64,000 bases of DNA from Hippea jasoniae (lineage in GTDB: Bacteria; Campylobacterota_A; Desulfurellia; Desulfurellales; Hippeaceae): assembly GCF_000744435.1 (NCBI RefSeq), contig NZ_JQLX01000013.1:1-64000 (forward strand), given 5' to 3'. Every line of letters begins with the position of its first letter. The stretch's first letter is position 1. The notes beneath the pieces were generated by a model. It saw nothing but the letters and a program-made list of their open reading frames with translations, had not been told where the DNA came from and ran no database searches. Made by a program: the position numbers and the translations under genes. This document shows, piece after piece, positions 16,518 through 25,032 of this stretch.

Positions 16518-17962
16518 CTGCAGCAATCCGATAATTTTTTTGCAACAGTGGCAAATCTATAAACATCTAAATAATGCTCAGCTACCTTTTCCCAGCCAAA
16601 ATTTAACTGCATTGCCCGTTTTTTTAATAAAGTGAATATATCGGGGTTTTTATAAACATCAAAAGCCCACAGGATTGTGTTTAGTAAAGCGGATGGACTA
16701 AATTCATAAAACTTAAAACCCCAGCCACTTTTGTCTGAAGGGGTAAAATTTTTAACTGTATCATCCAGACCACCCACAGCCCTTACTATAGGGAGAGTGC
16801 CGTATTTTAAAGAATATATCTGATTTAAACCGCACGGCTCAAAAAGGGATGGCATAACAAAGAAATCACTGCCAGCCTCAATCTTATGGGCAAGTTTTTC
16901 TGAGTAACCTATATGCACACCGACCTTGTACGGGTATTGAGCTTTTTTGCTTAAAAAGAACTCCTCAAACTCCTTTTTGCCACTTCCAAGCAAAACAAAC
17001 TGAACATCCTCCTGCATAAGCCTATCGAATATATCGATAATCAGACCGATGCCCTTTTGCTCATAAAGCCTGCCGATAAAACCTATAATAGGGGCATCGT
17101 TTTGGCTAAGACCAAATTCTTCCTGCAAATCCTTTTTGCAAAGCTGTTTGTAATCCAATGTTTCAACTGAATAGTTCTTTGCAATAAATTTATCCCTCTG
17201 GGGATTCCATTTTTCGTAATCAACGCCGTTTAGAATGCCAAAAAGCTTTAAGTTTAAAGCTTTAAAATGCTCATTAAGTCCAAAACCAAATTGAGGTGTC
17301 TGGATTTCTTTAGCGTATTTTCTGCTGACTGTTGTGATAGTATCACAAAGGGCTGTTGCTCCCTTTAAAAGATTTAGATGCCCCAAAGCCTCAAACTGAA
17401 ACGGATTGAAGTATTGCCAGCTGCAGTTTAAAAGTTCAAATCTATCCTTTTTAAAAAATCCCTGATGTTGAAGGTTATGAATTGTAAAAACCGTCGCTGT
17501 ATCTTTAAAATAGTTGTCCTCTTTGATTTTTACTGCTGCTGCAGCTGTCTGCCAGTCGTTTAGATGAATAATATCGGGCTTAAATCCTATAACCTTTGCT
17601 GTTTCTAAGGCTGCAACACTGAAGAATATAAACCTTATGTCGTTATCTAAGAAACCTTCGCCGTTTTTATCTGTATAAGTGCCGTCTCTTCCAAAAAACT
17701 CCTCATAATCAACAAAATAGACCTCCACGCCGTCTATAATCTTTTTGTATATGGCAAAAAAGTATTGTTTATCTTTTAGATACACAAAGGGCAGGGCATC
17801 GATTCTGGTAAGCGTTGAAGGGTTAATTGAGTAGTAGCGTGGCATTATGACCTTTACATTTACATTTTTTAAAAGCGCCTTAGATAGACCAGCCACGGCA
17901 TCTGCAAGACCGCCTGCTTTTGCAAGCCCCTCAAATTCTGCTGTCAGTATCAATACATTCAT
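16514..17962 (-). CDS. glgA: Glycogen synthase (GT5), second copy
   Basis: Transfers glucose from a nucleotide sugar to the end of an alpha-1,4-glucan. Two Rossmann domains: the N-terminal one opens LTAEFEGLAKAGGLADAVAG, with the donor-binding KxGG motif, and has IIHLNDWQTAAAAV. The C-terminal one has GFIGRLYEQKGI, FVMPSLFEPCGLNQIYSLKY and GTLPIVRAVGGL, the GT5 signature with catalytic Glu. At 482 residues it is full length. It overlaps the ROK gene upstream and glgB downstream by four bases each. A second, more divergent GT5 gene lies two genes upstream in the same operon. Confidence 0.95.
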   Translation of the reverse strand: MNVLILTAEFEGLAKAGGLADAVAGLSKALLKNVNVKVIMPRYYSINPSTLTRIDALPFVYLKDKQYFFAIYKKIIDGVEVYFVDYEEFFGRDGTYTDKNGEGFLDNDIRFIFFSVAALETAKVIGFKPDIIHLNDWQTAAAAVKIKEDNYFKDTATVFTIHNLQHQGFFKKDRFELLNCSWQYFNPFQFEALGHLNLLKGATALCDTITTVSRKYAKEIQTPQFGFGLNEHFKALNLKLFGILNGVDYEKWNPQRDKFIAKNYSVETLDYKQLCKKDLQEEFGLSQNDAPIIGFIGRLYEQKGIGLIIDIFDRLMQEDVQFVLLGSGKKEFEEFFLSKKAQYPYKVGVHIGYSEKLAHKIEAGSDFFVMPSLFEPCGLNQIYSLKYGTLPIVRAVGGLDDTVKNFTPSDKSGWGFKFYEFSPSALLNTILWAFDVYKNPDIFTLLKKRAMQLNFGWEKVAEHYLDVYRFATVAKKLSDCCR

Positions 17963-18765
17963 ACCATACCCGCCAGAATTCTTGCTCCCTCCAAAGAGCC
18001 GTTTTTGAGTTTTGATAGTTCGATAGGTGTGTTGGATAGTGGTTTTATTGTAAGCTGTTTTACTTTTTCTTTAAGTCTTTTAACAATAAAACTGTTTGAT
18101 TGAATAATGCCTCCTCCTAAAACGACAAGTTGGGGATTTAGCATGTTTATAACAATTGATATGGCAAAACTCAACGCCTCTATAAAATTTTCCACAATAA
18201 TCGGTTTTTCTTTTTCTATTTCATTTAACTTAAAACCGTGTATATGGTAGTATTCTATCCACTTTTTTAAGCCGCTGCCGCTTGCAAACAGTTCGATACA
18301 ATCGTTTTTGCCGCAGCCGCATACAAAGGGCGCTTTTTTAAAACTTATATGTCCAAGCTCACAGCTTATGCCTTTATCACCCTTTAAAAGGTGATTGTTA
18401 ACCACTGCACCGCATCCAAGTCCGCTACCGCTGTAGATTGCTGCTATGTTTTTTGAGTTAAAATATTTAGACTCAGCCAAAGCTGCACAATTAAGGTCGT
18501 TTTCAAGAATGATTTCAGTATCCTTTTTTCCAATAGCCTCTTTTAAATTTATATTTTTTATGTTTATGTTTGGTGAGTCTATTATTGTCGTATTATACAC
18601 ATAACCTGCAAAACTTATTGCAATGGTGTTAATGTTGTATGTTTCTATGAGATTGTTTAAAAAATTCACTATTTTTATGTCTTTTGTTTTGATGGTTTTT
18701 TCTTCTGTGTTTTCAATTATGTATCGAGTGTATGTTGCACCAATATCAACGGCTGCCTTAGTCAT
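17959..18765 (-). CDS. ROK-family sugar kinase, probable glucokinase
   Basis: Probably phosphorylates glucose, or a related hexose, with ATP. The 268-residue protein opens AAVDIGATYTRYIIE, the phosphate-1 loop. It has YSGSGLGCGAVVN, and the ROK zinc signature ELGHISFK followed by CGCGKNDCIELFASG. The acidic and His residues of that region bind zinc and shape the sugar site. VVLGGGIIQ near the C-terminus matches the family adenosine loop. No helix-turn-helix domain is present, so it is an enzyme rather than a ROK repressor. It lies between the two glycogen synthase genes with small overlaps, so its product probably recycles glucose freed by the GH57 enzymes. Confidence 0.85.
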   Translation of the reverse strand: MTKAAVDIGATYTRYIIENTEEKTIKTKDIKIVNFLNNLIETYNINTIAISFAGYVYNTTIIDSPNINIKNINLKEAIGKKDTEIILENDLNCAALAESKYFNSKNIAAIYSGSGLGCGAVVNNHLLKGDKGISCELGHISFKKAPFVCGCGKNDCIELFASGSGLKKWIEYYHIHGFKLNEIEKEKPIIVENFIEALSFAISIVINMLNPQLVVLGGGIIQSNSFIVKRLKEKVKQLTIKPLSNTPIELSKLKNGSLEGARILAGMV

Positions 18766-20086
18766 ACAGCTTTAAGTATTTTTGAGCAGTTTGAGCACAC
18801 GAAAAATCGCACTTCATATTAAAGCGTCTAATTGAGAGGAGTTTCTGTTTGTTTTTGTATAGATCTAAAGCCTCATCTACTGCAGTTATTAATTCATCTT
18901 CAATCTGATTGTTATAAACGATGCCCATGCCACACTGTTTTTTATTGATAGGATGTATCGTCTGCTTTAGGCCTCCTGTTGCATGTGCAATAGGAATTGC
19001 TCCGTATCTAAAGGCTATCAATTGCACAAGCCCGCAGGGCTCAAAAACAGATGGTATTATGATGAAATCGCTTGCAGCATAGATTAATCGTGCCAAGCCT
19101 TCTTCATATTTTTCTATTAAAACAAAGTTTTCCTTTTTTATTGTGCTGAGTTTTGTGAAGTACTCACTGTTTCTGTCGCCAACCATAATGAAATTTAGGT
19201 CTTTTTTTAGCAGGTCCTCAATAGCATCGATAATCAAATCCAGCCCTTTCTGGTGCGTAAATCTGCCAATGAAGGCAAACAGCGGTAGTTTTTTATCTTC
19301 TAAAGAGAATTTTTTCATCAAAAAAGCTTTATTAAACCACCTGTTTTTTATATTTGCACTATCAAAGTTTTTCTTCAAAGCCTGATCTGTTTGGGGATTG
19401 AAATCGTCGTAGTCTATACAGTTTAGAATGGATGTGAGTTTGTCTTTATGAGATGATAAAAACCCCTCAAGCCCAAAGCCGCTGTTTAATGATTCTTTTA
19501 GAAATTCATCCGATGGAAAGACCACTTTGTCGCTGTAGGCTATGCCACCTTTTAGAAGATTGACTTTTGAGTAGTATTCAAATGTGGTTATATCAAAATC
19601 TTTTTTATCGATGCCTATGGATTCTGGTAAGCAGTTGCAGATGCCCTGATATGCAAGATTGTGAACGGTTAAAATCACTCTTTTTTTCATTGTCTTTTTT
19701 ATCAGATATGCGGCAAAAGCTGTGTGCCAGTCGTTTAGATGAATAACATCGTGATTGTGTTTGAGGGCTATTGTGTAAATAGCTTTAGAGAAGATAATAA
19801 ATCGCTCTACATCGTTGTCTGTATAAATTGTGTCAGTTGAAGAAAGCGTTTTTTCTTCCACGCATAGAAGCTCAACATCATCTAATTTGGCTTTATGCAG
19901 CAAAAATTCTTCGTAATCTTCCGTTGAGGCTATTTTGAGTTTGTTTTTTGCAAAATTATACAGAGGAACAACCACATCCACATCGATGTGTTTCTTTAGC
20001 TGTTTTGTTAAGGAATATGATATGTCAGCCAGACCGCCTGCTTTGGCATATCCCAGAAACTCTACTGTTGCAAACAGTAGTTTCAT
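18758..20086 (-). CDS. Glycogen synthase-like GT5 glycosyltransferase, first copy
   Basis: A second GT5 enzyme (442 residues) in the operon. It has ATVEFLGYAKAGGLADISYS at the N-terminus, HLNDWHTAFAAYLIKK, FAFIGRFTHQKGLDLIIDA, IIPSVFEPCGLVQLIAFRYG and AIPIAHATGGL. All key motifs (KxGG, HxxDWHT, the EPCGL region) are present, so it looks active. It is shorter and more divergent than the other copy and may prefer a different donor or acceptor, for example priming or short maltodextrins. It abuts galT upstream (one-base overlap) and overlaps the ROK kinase by eight bases. Confidence 0.9.
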   Translation of the reverse strand: MKLLFATVEFLGYAKAGGLADISYSLTKQLKKHIDVDVVVPLYNFAKNKLKIASTEDYEEFLLHKAKLDDVELLCVEEKTLSSTDTIYTDNDVERFIIFSKAIYTIALKHNHDVIHLNDWHTAFAAYLIKKTMKKRVILTVHNLAYQGICNCLPESIGIDKKDFDITTFEYYSKVNLLKGGIAYSDKVVFPSDEFLKESLNSGFGLEGFLSSHKDKLTSILNCIDYDDFNPQTDQALKKNFDSANIKNRWFNKAFLMKKFSLEDKKLPLFAFIGRFTHQKGLDLIIDAIEDLLKKDLNFIMVGDRNSEYFTKLSTIKKENFVLIEKYEEGLARLIYAASDFIIIPSVFEPCGLVQLIAFRYGAIPIAHATGGLKQTIHPINKKQCGMGIVYNNQIEDELITAVDEALDLYKNKQKLLSIRRFNMKCDFSCAQTAQKYLKLYD

Positions 20087-21117
20087 TAAAGGCCTCCTAT
20101 TGATGTTTTAAGAAAATGTGCAGCCTCCTCAGGCGACACCGGATTTATAAATATGCCGCTTTCTATCTCAAACCCACCTATACCAAAGATACGAGGCGTT
20201 ATGCGTATATGGAATCTGAAAAATTTTTCAAACAAACCAAAAAATTGCTCGGTTTCTTTAGTTTTATTTATGGGCGGAATGCAAAAAATCAGGTTGAAGT
20301 CAAAATCCTCAAGCTGTTTGTACATGGCAGTAATAACCGTTTTTAATATTTTTGCTAATTTGTTTAAAGCTGCATCGTTTAAATCGATGATTGATGGTGT
20401 AGAAGCTATTTTGCTTGCAATTATCACCTCGAATGCAAATTTTGAGGCAAAAGGTGCAAAAGCAATAAAGCATTCATTCTGGGTTATGAGTCTATCGTTT
20501 TCGGTTTCCCTTTCTATTATTAGATCGAATATGTTTTTTGAGTTATTTTTGAAGAAATTAAAGCAGTTATTGAGCAGATTTAACCTGCTTTTTGGCATCA
20601 CAGGTGTTGCAATGAGTTGAGTATGAGGGTGGCTTTGGGTTGCACCGGCATAAAAACCGTGGTTTTTGAAAACCGAAACATGTTTAAGTTTTTTGTCGTT
20701 TTGCAGATCTGCCACTCTGCATTTTATTACATTAAGCCAGTTGAAGATTTCATCTTTTGTAAGTTTGTTAAGCTGGGTTATGTGTCTTGGTGTGTCGATT
20801 ATAATCTCGTGTGCCCCGTATCCTCCAGCTGCTAAGTAGATTTCATCGTTTTTAAATGTAAGCGGTGTTTCTATCTGAACCGCTTTGTAAAGATTGGGAA
20901 TAACACGCACCTTCCATCCTGCAGTGTTGGGTTGATTGTTTCTTATTGCATAGATCTCAGGCGGTGTGAGATGCTCATGCCCCTCACAAAAAGGGCATTT
21001 GCTTAATTCTTCTGATAGGTTTCTGTTTTGTTTTGAGTAGTAGTTGGGTCTGTGAAGCCTCTCAGGTGATATAATTACATAATCGTCATGGATAATGTCG
21101 TATCTTATTTCAGACAT
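20086..21117 (-). CDS. galT: Galactose-1-phosphate uridylyltransferase-like HIT-superfamily enzyme
   Basis: Nucleotidyl transferase moving UMP between UDP-glucose and hexose 1-phosphate in its classical role. The protein (343 residues) has IHDDYVIISPERLHRPN at the N-terminus, zinc-site CPFCEGHE near 40-47, VFKNHGFYAGATQSHPHTQL with the catalytic HPH near 165-167, and a C-terminal half with FGLFEKFFRFHIRITPR. No galK or galE is nearby. In this glycogen operon it could instead interconvert ADP- or UDP-glucose and glucose 1-phosphate; GalT relatives with ADP-glucose phosphorylase activity are known in plants. The family call is firm; the substrate is an inference. Confidence 0.88.
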   Translation of the reverse strand: MSEIRYDIIHDDYVIISPERLHRPNYYSKQNRNLSEELSKCPFCEGHEHLTPPEIYAIRNNQPNTAGWKVRVIPNLYKAVQIETPLTFKNDEIYLAAGGYGAHEIIIDTPRHITQLNKLTKDEIFNWLNVIKCRVADLQNDKKLKHVSVFKNHGFYAGATQSHPHTQLIATPVMPKSRLNLLNNCFNFFKNNSKNIFDLIIERETENDRLITQNECFIAFAPFASKFAFEVIIASKIASTPSIIDLNDAALNKLAKILKTVITAMYKQLEDFDFNLIFCIPPINKTKETEQFFGLFEKFFRFHIRITPRIFGIGGFEIESGIFINPVSPEEAAHFLKTSIGGL

Positions 21118-23068
21118 TTTCTATTTTTAACTCCCCTGATATTGATAACGATTGATTAAATGTTTCTTTAAATGCAAGACTGATACCCTGTGTCGTTAAA
21201 TCAAAGCCTTTTTCGCTTTTTGATAGGGTTTTTAATAAGAAATAGTAGATTTGCATTGGTTTGTCAAAGTTGATTGACACTGTTTTTTTACTGAATTTAT
21301 CAAAAATTCTGAGTGAAGTTGTTTTGAGTGTTCCTGTATCTTCTGCCTTTTTTGAGTTGATAAGGAAATCCTCTGCAAAGTGAAAATTAAATTCAACTAT
21401 ATAGGCAAATGTTTTTTTGGTTTCGCTGTTTATAAAAATGGAAAACTCTATGCCGTTTTTAATTGGTTTAAATACTTTTTTGAGTGTTGTGTTGTATTTT
21501 TTCTCATCGTAGATGCCGCCATCCCTTTTAAATATCACCCCATCGTTGTTTAAGGTGATTTCAAAGGGTTGATTTGCAAAATCTGAATATTCCTTAAAAT
21601 TGCATCTGTAAAAGGAGTGTTGATCAAAGCTCTCATCGCTTATGTGATCGACAAAGGAATTCTTCTCATACCAGTCATAGATCAATGCATTTTTAAGCGT
21701 TTCGTTAACATTTGTGTTTATCTCATGAATAGATTTTACAGCTTCGCTGTCGTTATTGCCGCTATTTATTTGATGATAAACCTCTCTTTTTCTGGTCATT
21801 GTATTTTGGAAATTGAATTTATCTTCTATTGAGTCAAACTCAACAAGTTGTCCTGAGTATTTTGAATCAAAAATAGCTATGATTTTACCTGTTTTGAACT
21901 TTGCCTGTCTGTATCCTTCTAAAAATATATCCTCAACTGTTATTTTTTTCTCTTCTAACATGCTATCGCAGCTGATTATATACCTGTATGCGTTATCCCT
22001 TAAATTGGGTAGATATATGCCACCAAAGATTCCATGCCACAAAACATCGTTAGTCTGGCTTTTGTAGAGGTTTTCTTTAAAAACCCTGTTTTTTATCTGC
22101 TTTTTTGACATCTCAAGCATTCTTTTATGGATGCGGTTTGACTGAGGATATTTATTGAAGAAATTTTTCCAGTTGCCGTTTTTGATTAAATGTGAAATTT
22201 GCGGGTCGTTCTTTATGATATCTTGAGCCTTTTTTGAATCATCATAAAGCATGCTCCACAAACCCATCTCCTCGTAAGAAACATTGTTTGGATATACAAG
22301 CCCAAGCGGTTTATTTTTTTCATAAAACTCGCTGTAAAGTGCTGTTTTTACATCGCTTTTTAATAGAGCCTCTAAAAATCTTTCAAGCCATTTGTCTTTA
22401 TAAACCCATTGATAGGTTGTGGGCCACAAGCCAAACTTTTCAAGGTCGTCAAATACAATAGCTGTTTCAAACGATTTTATGGTATCAATGGCAACATCGG
22501 GTTTGCTAAAAGGCAGGGTATATCTGAGTTTGCGATTAATGGGAAAAAGGGCTATTGTCTGGGTGTTGTATTCGCTTAAGTAATATCCGTTTAAATTTAG
22601 CTGGCTTAATCCGCTATTTATAAAGTGATTGTCATCAACCATAACATACTCTATGCCACATTGCTTCAGGGATGGTATAATAGCACCATCCCAGACCCTT
22701 TCTGCAAGCCATAATCCTTTCGGTTTATAGTTGAGCTGCTTTTTAATGAATTCGTTGAGGAGCTTTATCTGGCCTATGCGGTCTTTTTCGGGGATTGAAG
22801 CAAGAACAGGCTCATAAAAGCCACCGCTAAAGATCTCTATTCTGCCTGAATCACTCAATAGCTTTATTATTCCAAAAAGATCTTTGTATTTATCTTTTAT
22901 TCTTTCAAATAGCCAGCCGCTTACATGAACCGAGAATCTAAAAGCATCGTATTTTAAAACGGTTTCAAAAAACGGCTTATAGCATTTATTGACGGCTTTA
23001 TCCACCGCAAAATCAAAATTATCTACGGGTTGATGTAGATGAACGCCAAACAGCAGTGTTGTAGCCAT
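21110..23068 (-). CDS. GH57 glucanotransferase (4-alpha-glucanotransferase type)
   Basis: Probable 4-alpha-glucanotransferase or alpha-amylase of family GH57, acting on glycogen side chains and maltodextrins. The N-terminal (beta/alpha)7 barrel has GVHLHQPVDNFD near 8-19, EIFSGGFYEPVLASIPEKDR near 78-97, KGLWLAERVWDG with the nucleophile Glu at about 123, and IVFDDLEKFGLWP with the acid Asp near 207. These positions closely match the characterised Thermococcus litoralis enzyme (Glu123, Asp214). The remaining 350 residues form the usual helical and beta-sandwich domains (DUF1925/DUF1926 type). About 652 residues is normal. The ATG at 23068 overlaps the preceding stop by one base (TGATG); a GTG three bases upstream is also possible. 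Confidence 0.9.
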   Translation of the reverse strand: MATTLLFGVHLHQPVDNFDFAVDKAVNKCYKPFFETVLKYDAFRFSVHVSGWLFERIKDKYKDLFGIIKLLSDSGRIEIFSGGFYEPVLASIPEKDRIGQIKLLNEFIKKQLNYKPKGLWLAERVWDGAIIPSLKQCGIEYVMVDDNHFINSGLSQLNLNGYYLSEYNTQTIALFPINRKLRYTLPFSKPDVAIDTIKSFETAIVFDDLEKFGLWPTTYQWVYKDKWLERFLEALLKSDVKTALYSEFYEKNKPLGLVYPNNVSYEEMGLWSMLYDDSKKAQDIIKNDPQISHLIKNGNWKNFFNKYPQSNRIHKRMLEMSKKQIKNRVFKENLYKSQTNDVLWHGIFGGIYLPNLRDNAYRYIISCDSMLEEKKITVEDIFLEGYRQAKFKTGKIIAIFDSKYSGQLVEFDSIEDKFNFQNTMTRKREVYHQINSGNNDSEAVKSIHEINTNVNETLKNALIYDWYEKNSFVDHISDESFDQHSFYRCNFKEYSDFANQPFEITLNNDGVIFKRDGGIYDEKKYNTTLKKVFKPIKNGIEFSIFINSETKKTFAYIVEFNFHFAEDFLINSKKAEDTGTLKTTSLRIFDKFSKKTVSINFDKPMQIYYFLLKTLSKSEKGFDLTTQGISLAFKETFNQSLSISGELKIENV

Positions 23069-25032
23069 CACACAAACCAGTTATGTGAAAAATCGTCTTT
23101 TATGTTTAGTTGAATCTCACCAACGCCGGGTAGTATCTGTATCGTTTTTTCATCAACAGATAACTCTATTCTCAAATTTACTTTGTCTTCATTAAAGAGT
23201 TTTTTGTTTAATGCCAATTCTATAATCTCATAAGCTGCAAGAAGCACATCTTTGTTGAAGATTGCAATGTTAAGCGGTAGCGATATTTCTTTTGTTAGCT
23301 GTGGACTTAAGATTTTTAAATAAGCTTTTCTTTTTAGATCTTCAATATCTCCATCAAGCCTTATGTAGATAAAATTTTTATCCATACCGTAGAATATTTT
23401 TTTTATCGGTTTAATTGATGTATCCATTGCAGAATAGCTAACCGCCTCATCAAAAAATCCACTACCCAGCCACTCAAAAAATGTTGTTATCTTGCCATCT
23501 ATTTCGGGTTTTAGATAAAATTTAGGTCTTGTTGAGAAAGCCTCTATGTCCTTTGTATCGGTTATTGGTATAAACAACGCTTTTGGGGGTTCGATATCCA
23601 TCAATTTGTAGATGTTGATAAGGTTTTCTCTAAAAAGTTCGTCAAAATCGTATTCATATTCACTGTGATGGCCGCTGCCATACCACCAGAACCAATCCGA
23701 AGCCTCTGCCTTTAAAAATAGCTCATCGATTTTATCGCATACATCATTATTTAATCGGGATTTGTTGTTTAGATAGTGCTGTTTTGCCTCAAATAACATC
23801 TCCCAGGCTCTGTTTTTCTTTGGATCTCCAACCCATGTTGAAAAATTGCCGTATATCCAGCTGCCCGCTTTTATCTCATTTAGTGTTTCTTCTGGATTGG
23901 TTTCTGAGATAGTTGTTGTTTCTATAAAGCTTGTACCAACCAGTCGCTCATATAACATATTCAAAAAATCCCATCCGTTGTTGGGGTAAAACTCCCATGC
24001 ATTTTCTCCATCTAATATAACAAAAACTTCCGCCCCTGGAAAATTTTTTTCAATTTCTGATAATCTCTTTATAAAATCATCAACTGCATCCTCTGGTCTA
24101 ATTGCCTTATAAACAAAACCTATAGCATCGCTTAAACCTTTATCTCTAAAAACAATTTTTAAACCTTCAAAGGAATAGCTTTTATAATGGTTTTTGTCGA
24201 TTAAATCTTGATCTGTTGCAATCCATGATATACCAGCATCTTGAAAAAGTTTGATAGTTTTTTTATCAACGGCGCCCTCTGCTGGCCACATCCCTTTGGG
24301 TTTTTCTCCAAAGTAATTTGAAAATATCTCTATTGCTTTGAATATCTGTTTTTTTGCATCATCTATGAGGCTAAAGTGATTTTTGGGAACGGGCAGGTTA
24401 GCTGCTGCATTCATATCTATCAAAAGCGGTAAAATCGGGTGGGTGTACGGTGTTGTTGAAAGCTCTATTGTGCCTTGCCTGAATAGTTTTTTATAAAATG
24501 GAATAATTGTGTTTGTAAATTCTACTAACTCATCAACCAAAAGCAGTTTATCCTCGTAGGCAAACCTGTCTTTTTTTAATAAATCCTTTACTATTTGAGA
24601 GTTGTTTTTTAAAAAAATCCCGCAATAGCTTAAAAGAGACCACACCTGCAGGTTTTCTAACTCACTATCGGTATAGTTGTTTTTGTTGAATAGTTCTAAG
24701 TAGCCTTTTAGTGGTTTAACCATTGTTTCAAATACAGCCGATTTTGATATTTTAACAATAAATTTTCTCTCAGATTCACTTAAAGCAGATGCTTGCTTTA
24801 AAAGCAGTTTTATAAATCTATCGTGTTTTTTGGCATCTTTTGAGTAAACTGCAAGCTGATTTAAAAGCGTTGGTGTGATATTAAATGTGGCTTTGAGAGG
24901 ATAGTTGCTTAAGATAAACGGCATATCATAGTAATCCTTAACTGCATGCAAAAAAACCCACGGAAGAATAATTTCACCTTCGCTATTTGTATAATATGGT
25001 TGATGCATATGCCACAAAATTGATAGCTTCAT
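23068..25032 (-). CDS. GH57 alpha-amylase/amylopullulanase-like glycoside hydrolase
   Basis: A second GH57 enzyme of a different subfamily. The barrel begins LSILWHMHQPYYTNSEGE (residues 3-20), continues with WVFLHAVKDYYDMP and TTPYTHPILPL near 193-203, has KGMWPAEGAV with probable nucleophile Glu252, and VILDGENAWEFYP with acid Asp341. SDWFWWYGSGHHSEYE follows in the helical domain, and a beta-rich C-terminal domain completes 654 residues. No signal peptide is present, so it acts inside the cell. It probably debranches or trims glycogen; no GH13 debranching enzyme is in the window. The next GH57 gene starts on its stop codon. Confidence 0.88.
   Translation of the reverse strand: MKLSILWHMHQPYYTNSEGEIILPWVFLHAVKDYYDMPFILSNYPLKATFNITPTLLNQLAVYSKDAKKHDRFIKLLLKQASALSESERKFIVKISKSAVFETMVKPLKGYLELFNKNNYTDSELENLQVWSLLSYCGIFLKNNSQIVKDLLKKDRFAYEDKLLLVDELVEFTNTIIPFYKKLFRQGTIELSTTPYTHPILPLLIDMNAAANLPVPKNHFSLIDDAKKQIFKAIEIFSNYFGEKPKGMWPAEGAVDKKTIKLFQDAGISWIATDQDLIDKNHYKSYSFEGLKIVFRDKGLSDAIGFVYKAIRPEDAVDDFIKRLSEIEKNFPGAEVFVILDGENAWEFYPNNGWDFLNMLYERLVGTSFIETTTISETNPEETLNEIKAGSWIYGNFSTWVGDPKKNRAWEMLFEAKQHYLNNKSRLNNDVCDKIDELFLKAEASDWFWWYGSGHHSEYEYDFDELFRENLINIYKLMDIEPPKALFIPITDTKDIEAFSTRPKFYLKPEIDGKITTFFEWLGSGFFDEAVSYSAMDTSIKPIKKIFYGMDKNFIYIRLDGDIEDLKRKAYLKILSPQLTKEISLPLNIAIFNKDVLLAAYEIIELALNKKLFNEDKVNLRIELSVDEKTIQILPGVGEIQLNIKDDFSHNWFV

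Noticed and set aside
20153-20620. Opposite-strand open frame across galT
   Set aside because: It is the antisense shadow of a well-conserved gene, with no ribosome binding site or recognisable protein.
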